A DNA stretch of 64,000 nucleotides, from NCBI RefSeq assembly GCF_017591425.1, contig NW_024464918.1, forward strand, positions 9,608,001 through 9,672,000, read 5' to 3'. Shown here piece after piece: positions 61,820 through 64,000 of this stretch. The notes below the pieces were generated by a model. It did no database searches and had not been told where the DNA came from. It saw only the letters and a list, made by a program, of their open reading frames with translations. Every line of letters starts with the position of its first letter. Within the stretch, counting starts at the first letter, position 1. Position numbers and translations under genes: made by a program. The stretch comes from Ochotona curzoniae (lineage: Eukaryota; Chordata; Mammalia; Lagomorpha; Ochotonidae).

Positions 61820-62150
61820 GTATCTGGCACAATGGCTCGGTTAGCTATTTCTACTGTGTTAAGCGTCAGAATTTCATATTGTTTACAGTTCCCATCCTGG
61901 CTACTCCACTCTCCATTAAGCTGTTGCTTGTGGCCTGGGAAAGCAGGAGATGGTCGAATGCCTTAGGACCCTGCACCTGCATGGAAGACCAAGAAGAACC
62001 TCCTGGCTTCAGACCATCTCAATTTCAGCTATTGCGGCCAGATGAGGAATCAACCAGCAGATGGAAGCCCTTTCGCTCCTCTCCTCAGATCTGCCTTTCC
62101 AGTTAAAAAAGCAGAGAGAGAGAGAGCAAAGAGAGAAAAAGAGAGAAATC
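61820..62150 (+). repeat. Old CSINE with (GA)n-modified 3' tail
   Basis: It reads GTATCTGGCACAATGGCTCG at the head, TTCCCATCCTGGCTACTCC, TTGTGGCCTGGGAAAGCAGG at about 61927, GGACCCTGCACCTGCATGG, CAATTTCAGCTATTGCGGCC and CAACCAGCAGATGGAAGC. After TCTGCCTTTCCAG the tail is a GA-repeat (62107-62149). The reversed order (usual SINE CT-rich tract, then tail) is kept. Confidence 0.9.
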
Positions 62151-62590
62151 TTAATCTCATGTTACTCTGGAGCCAACTGATTAAACACAGTGATATAATC
62201 AAGTGGGCTGGTTATGACTGATGGCCCAAGATTTATACCATGTCCACTTTTTAATGCAAGGTGGATCTGCTACTGTATAAATACTTAAAGCTGTATACTA
62301 GATGGCAAGTTCTATTTTCCCAGTTTCAATTAAATTTGGTGAAAAGGTTATCCCTCTTGAGGGATTTCAACAACAATTTCTGTAAGGTGACAAAATGTAA
62401 TTCTTCTTACTTTCAGAAAGTTTCTTTTCTTCAAAACCTCATATTGGAATTAATTCATCTTCCCAGTAAAGAGAGATGCATTAGGTACCTCAAAATTTCC
62501 CTGGCTCTTTAAATGAGTTTTTGATTCTCTTCCGTAGGATACGACATGTATTGCCCTTTAAGTTAAAATACAGATGATTTCACACTGAAC
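62151..62590. other. Short unique spacer
   Basis: No repeat or exon is recognisable. The frame at 62261-62512 has no context. Confidence 0.5.
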
Positions 62591-62929
62591 TTTTTTTTTT
62601 TTAACAGAAAGATCTGTTTATTTTTACCAGAAATTTTATGTTTTCTATACAAAAAGAAGGAGAGACAAGGACCTCCCACCCTCTGGTTCACTCCCCAAGT
62701 GGCCACAACATCCAGAGTTGAGCTGATTCAGAGCTAGGAACCAGGAGCTTGCTCCAGGTCTCCCATGTGGATTCAGGGTATGAACACCTTGGGCCACTCT
62801 CAACTGCTTTCCCAGGCCACAAGCAGGGAGCTGGATGGGAAGTGGAGCAGCCGGAATTAGAACCAGTGCCTGGATGGGATCTCTGGTATGTGCAAGGCAA
62901 GGGTTTAGCCAGTAAGCTCGGTTGTGAAC
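62591..62929 (-). repeat. CSINE, antisense, with poly(A) (T-run) tail
   Basis: T run at 62591-62602, then CAGAAAGATCTGTTTATTTT, TCTGGTTCACTCCCCAAGTG, GGAACCAGGAGCTTGCTCC, the core CTGCTTTCCCAGGCCACAAG at about 62803-62822, box B GAATTAGAACCAGTGCC near 62853 and the head ending near TCGGTTGTG. The element is full-length. Confidence 0.95.
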
Positions 62930-64000
62930 TTACATTATTAAAATTCTTTCACTTGTATAGCCCAACAGAAAATGCAATACAATCTTATGATCAGTCACAC
63001 AGAATAAAATTTTCCTCAATTTAGGAATTTATCATATATTTAACCTGGAACATAATTTTCAATAGTTGAAATCACCTAATATAAAATTCAGTAGTTAGCA
63101 AAGGTCTTTGAGTTTAAAACAACACATTCAATTCAGTTTTAGTAGTTCTAATAAGCACTCATGATTAAAAAGATAACAGTGACTCCAAGTTGAAATGTAA
63201 TTCTTACTTTCCCTTCATCAGTTAGAAAATTTCAATGTGGATAAAAAACATTTTCAATCCAGGCCTTTATACTCCAGAATTAATCCTTTAATCTAAAACA
63301 AAGAAATCTTTAAAAACAAATTCTATATACATGGAAACTGACAGTAATATGGTTTATTTACTATTAGAACCCTCTGAACAAATGCAGCCAATTTCAACTC
63401 TCGAGTAAGCCTGATATACTCAGCCTACAAATGGACTTTTCCTGTCTTCAAATATGAACAAAATTTCAAAATAGTTCACCACTGACACAAGCTAATTTTA
63501 CCTATTTTACTAATTTTTTTTTCTCTAGAAACATACAGAAATATATTTAGACTGTTACACTAATAGCATCTTTCATTTGTGTATTAAAGTTCTTATCACA
63601 TTACAGTGAGATTGGTTTTGGAAAGTTTATGCTGTTTAATATAAGAGACCAAGTTAACAATAAACAATTTGAAAGGTGAATCACCTGCAAGATAAATACA
63701 TGTTACCATATATCAAAGTTGCATTGATTCTTTCACTGAACTGAATAGTTGTTTTCAGGGAAAGAAATGACACAGATATAGACTGTATTCCTCAGAGTAA
63801 GATTACATAATAAAATGCTGGTGGCCGAAAAAAATTGACTTTCATTTCTAGAGGTTGAAGGGTTCGGTAACAAGGTACAACCAGATTTGATTCTTGGTAA
63901 CCATCTCTTACTTCCATACAATCACCTTGTTTCTACATGCTCAAAATACAGAAAAAAGAATATCTAGTATATCTCCTGCTTTGTATGAATGTGCTATTTC
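62930..64000. other. Unique AT-rich non-coding DNA
   Basis: No repeat body, exon or RNA gene is recognisable up to the window end. Confidence 0.5.

Noticed and set aside
1..64000. CRISPR arrays, operons, phage or prokaryotic mobile systems
   Set aside because: No regularly spaced direct repeats with unique spacers, no dense coding strand and no ribosome-binding-site pattern. The DNA is mammalian.

Overview
This window is vertebrate nuclear DNA, almost certainly from a lagomorph and more likely a pika (Ochotona) than a rabbit. The main evidence is about 30 copies, of very different ages, of one tRNA-derived SINE. It has a tRNA-like head with boxes A and B, a recurring 'CCTGGGAAAGCAG' core, a CT-rich stretch and an A-rich or (AAT)n tail. 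This is the lagomorph C-repeat (CSINE). L1 3' ends carrying the lagomorph-type end motif 'AAATCCCAGAGCCTA' support the assignment. The choice of pika over rabbit rests on my memory of the two consensus sequences and is an inference.

I find no convincing protein-coding exon, no functional RNA gene, no CRISPR array and no bacterial-type operon. The base composition is AT-rich, and every open frame of 60-200 codons is explained by a repeat, by the antisense of one, or by chance. The window is intergenic or lies inside a very large intron.

Layout. 1-6.7 kb: unique AT-rich DNA with one old CSINE, an AAGC microsatellite, an L1 3' end with a probable 3' transduction (4.2-4.4 kb) and a CT/TATG microsatellite. 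6.7-8.75 kb: an L1 ORF2/3'UTR fragment, then a second L1 whose 5' part is inverted. 10.6-15.2 kb: five CSINEs, two of them head-to-head around an (AAAAC)n tract. 15.2-23.1 kb: mostly unique DNA. 23.1-26.3 kb: six CSINEs in 3.2 kb. 28.3 kb: an old MIR. 30.6-34.2 kb: four CSINEs of mixed age and one decayed coding-like patch. 35.6-42.5 kb: an ancient interspersed repeat and two antisense L1 pieces. 42.5-52 kb: nine CSINEs or fragments, including one of the two youngest copies (43.8 kb). 54.4-56.2 kb: an L1 fragment split by two consecutive CSINE insertions. 59.6-60.15 kb: an antisense L1 3' end. 61.8-62.9 kb: two more CSINEs.

The best signals are retrotransposition records: target-site duplications (TSDs), nested insertions, an L1 3' transduction with its own poly(A) signal, an L1 inversion and a CSINE that has lost box A. 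A few unique stretches look like possible conserved non-coding elements, but that needs a multi-species alignment. I did not find a new biological system here and do not claim one.
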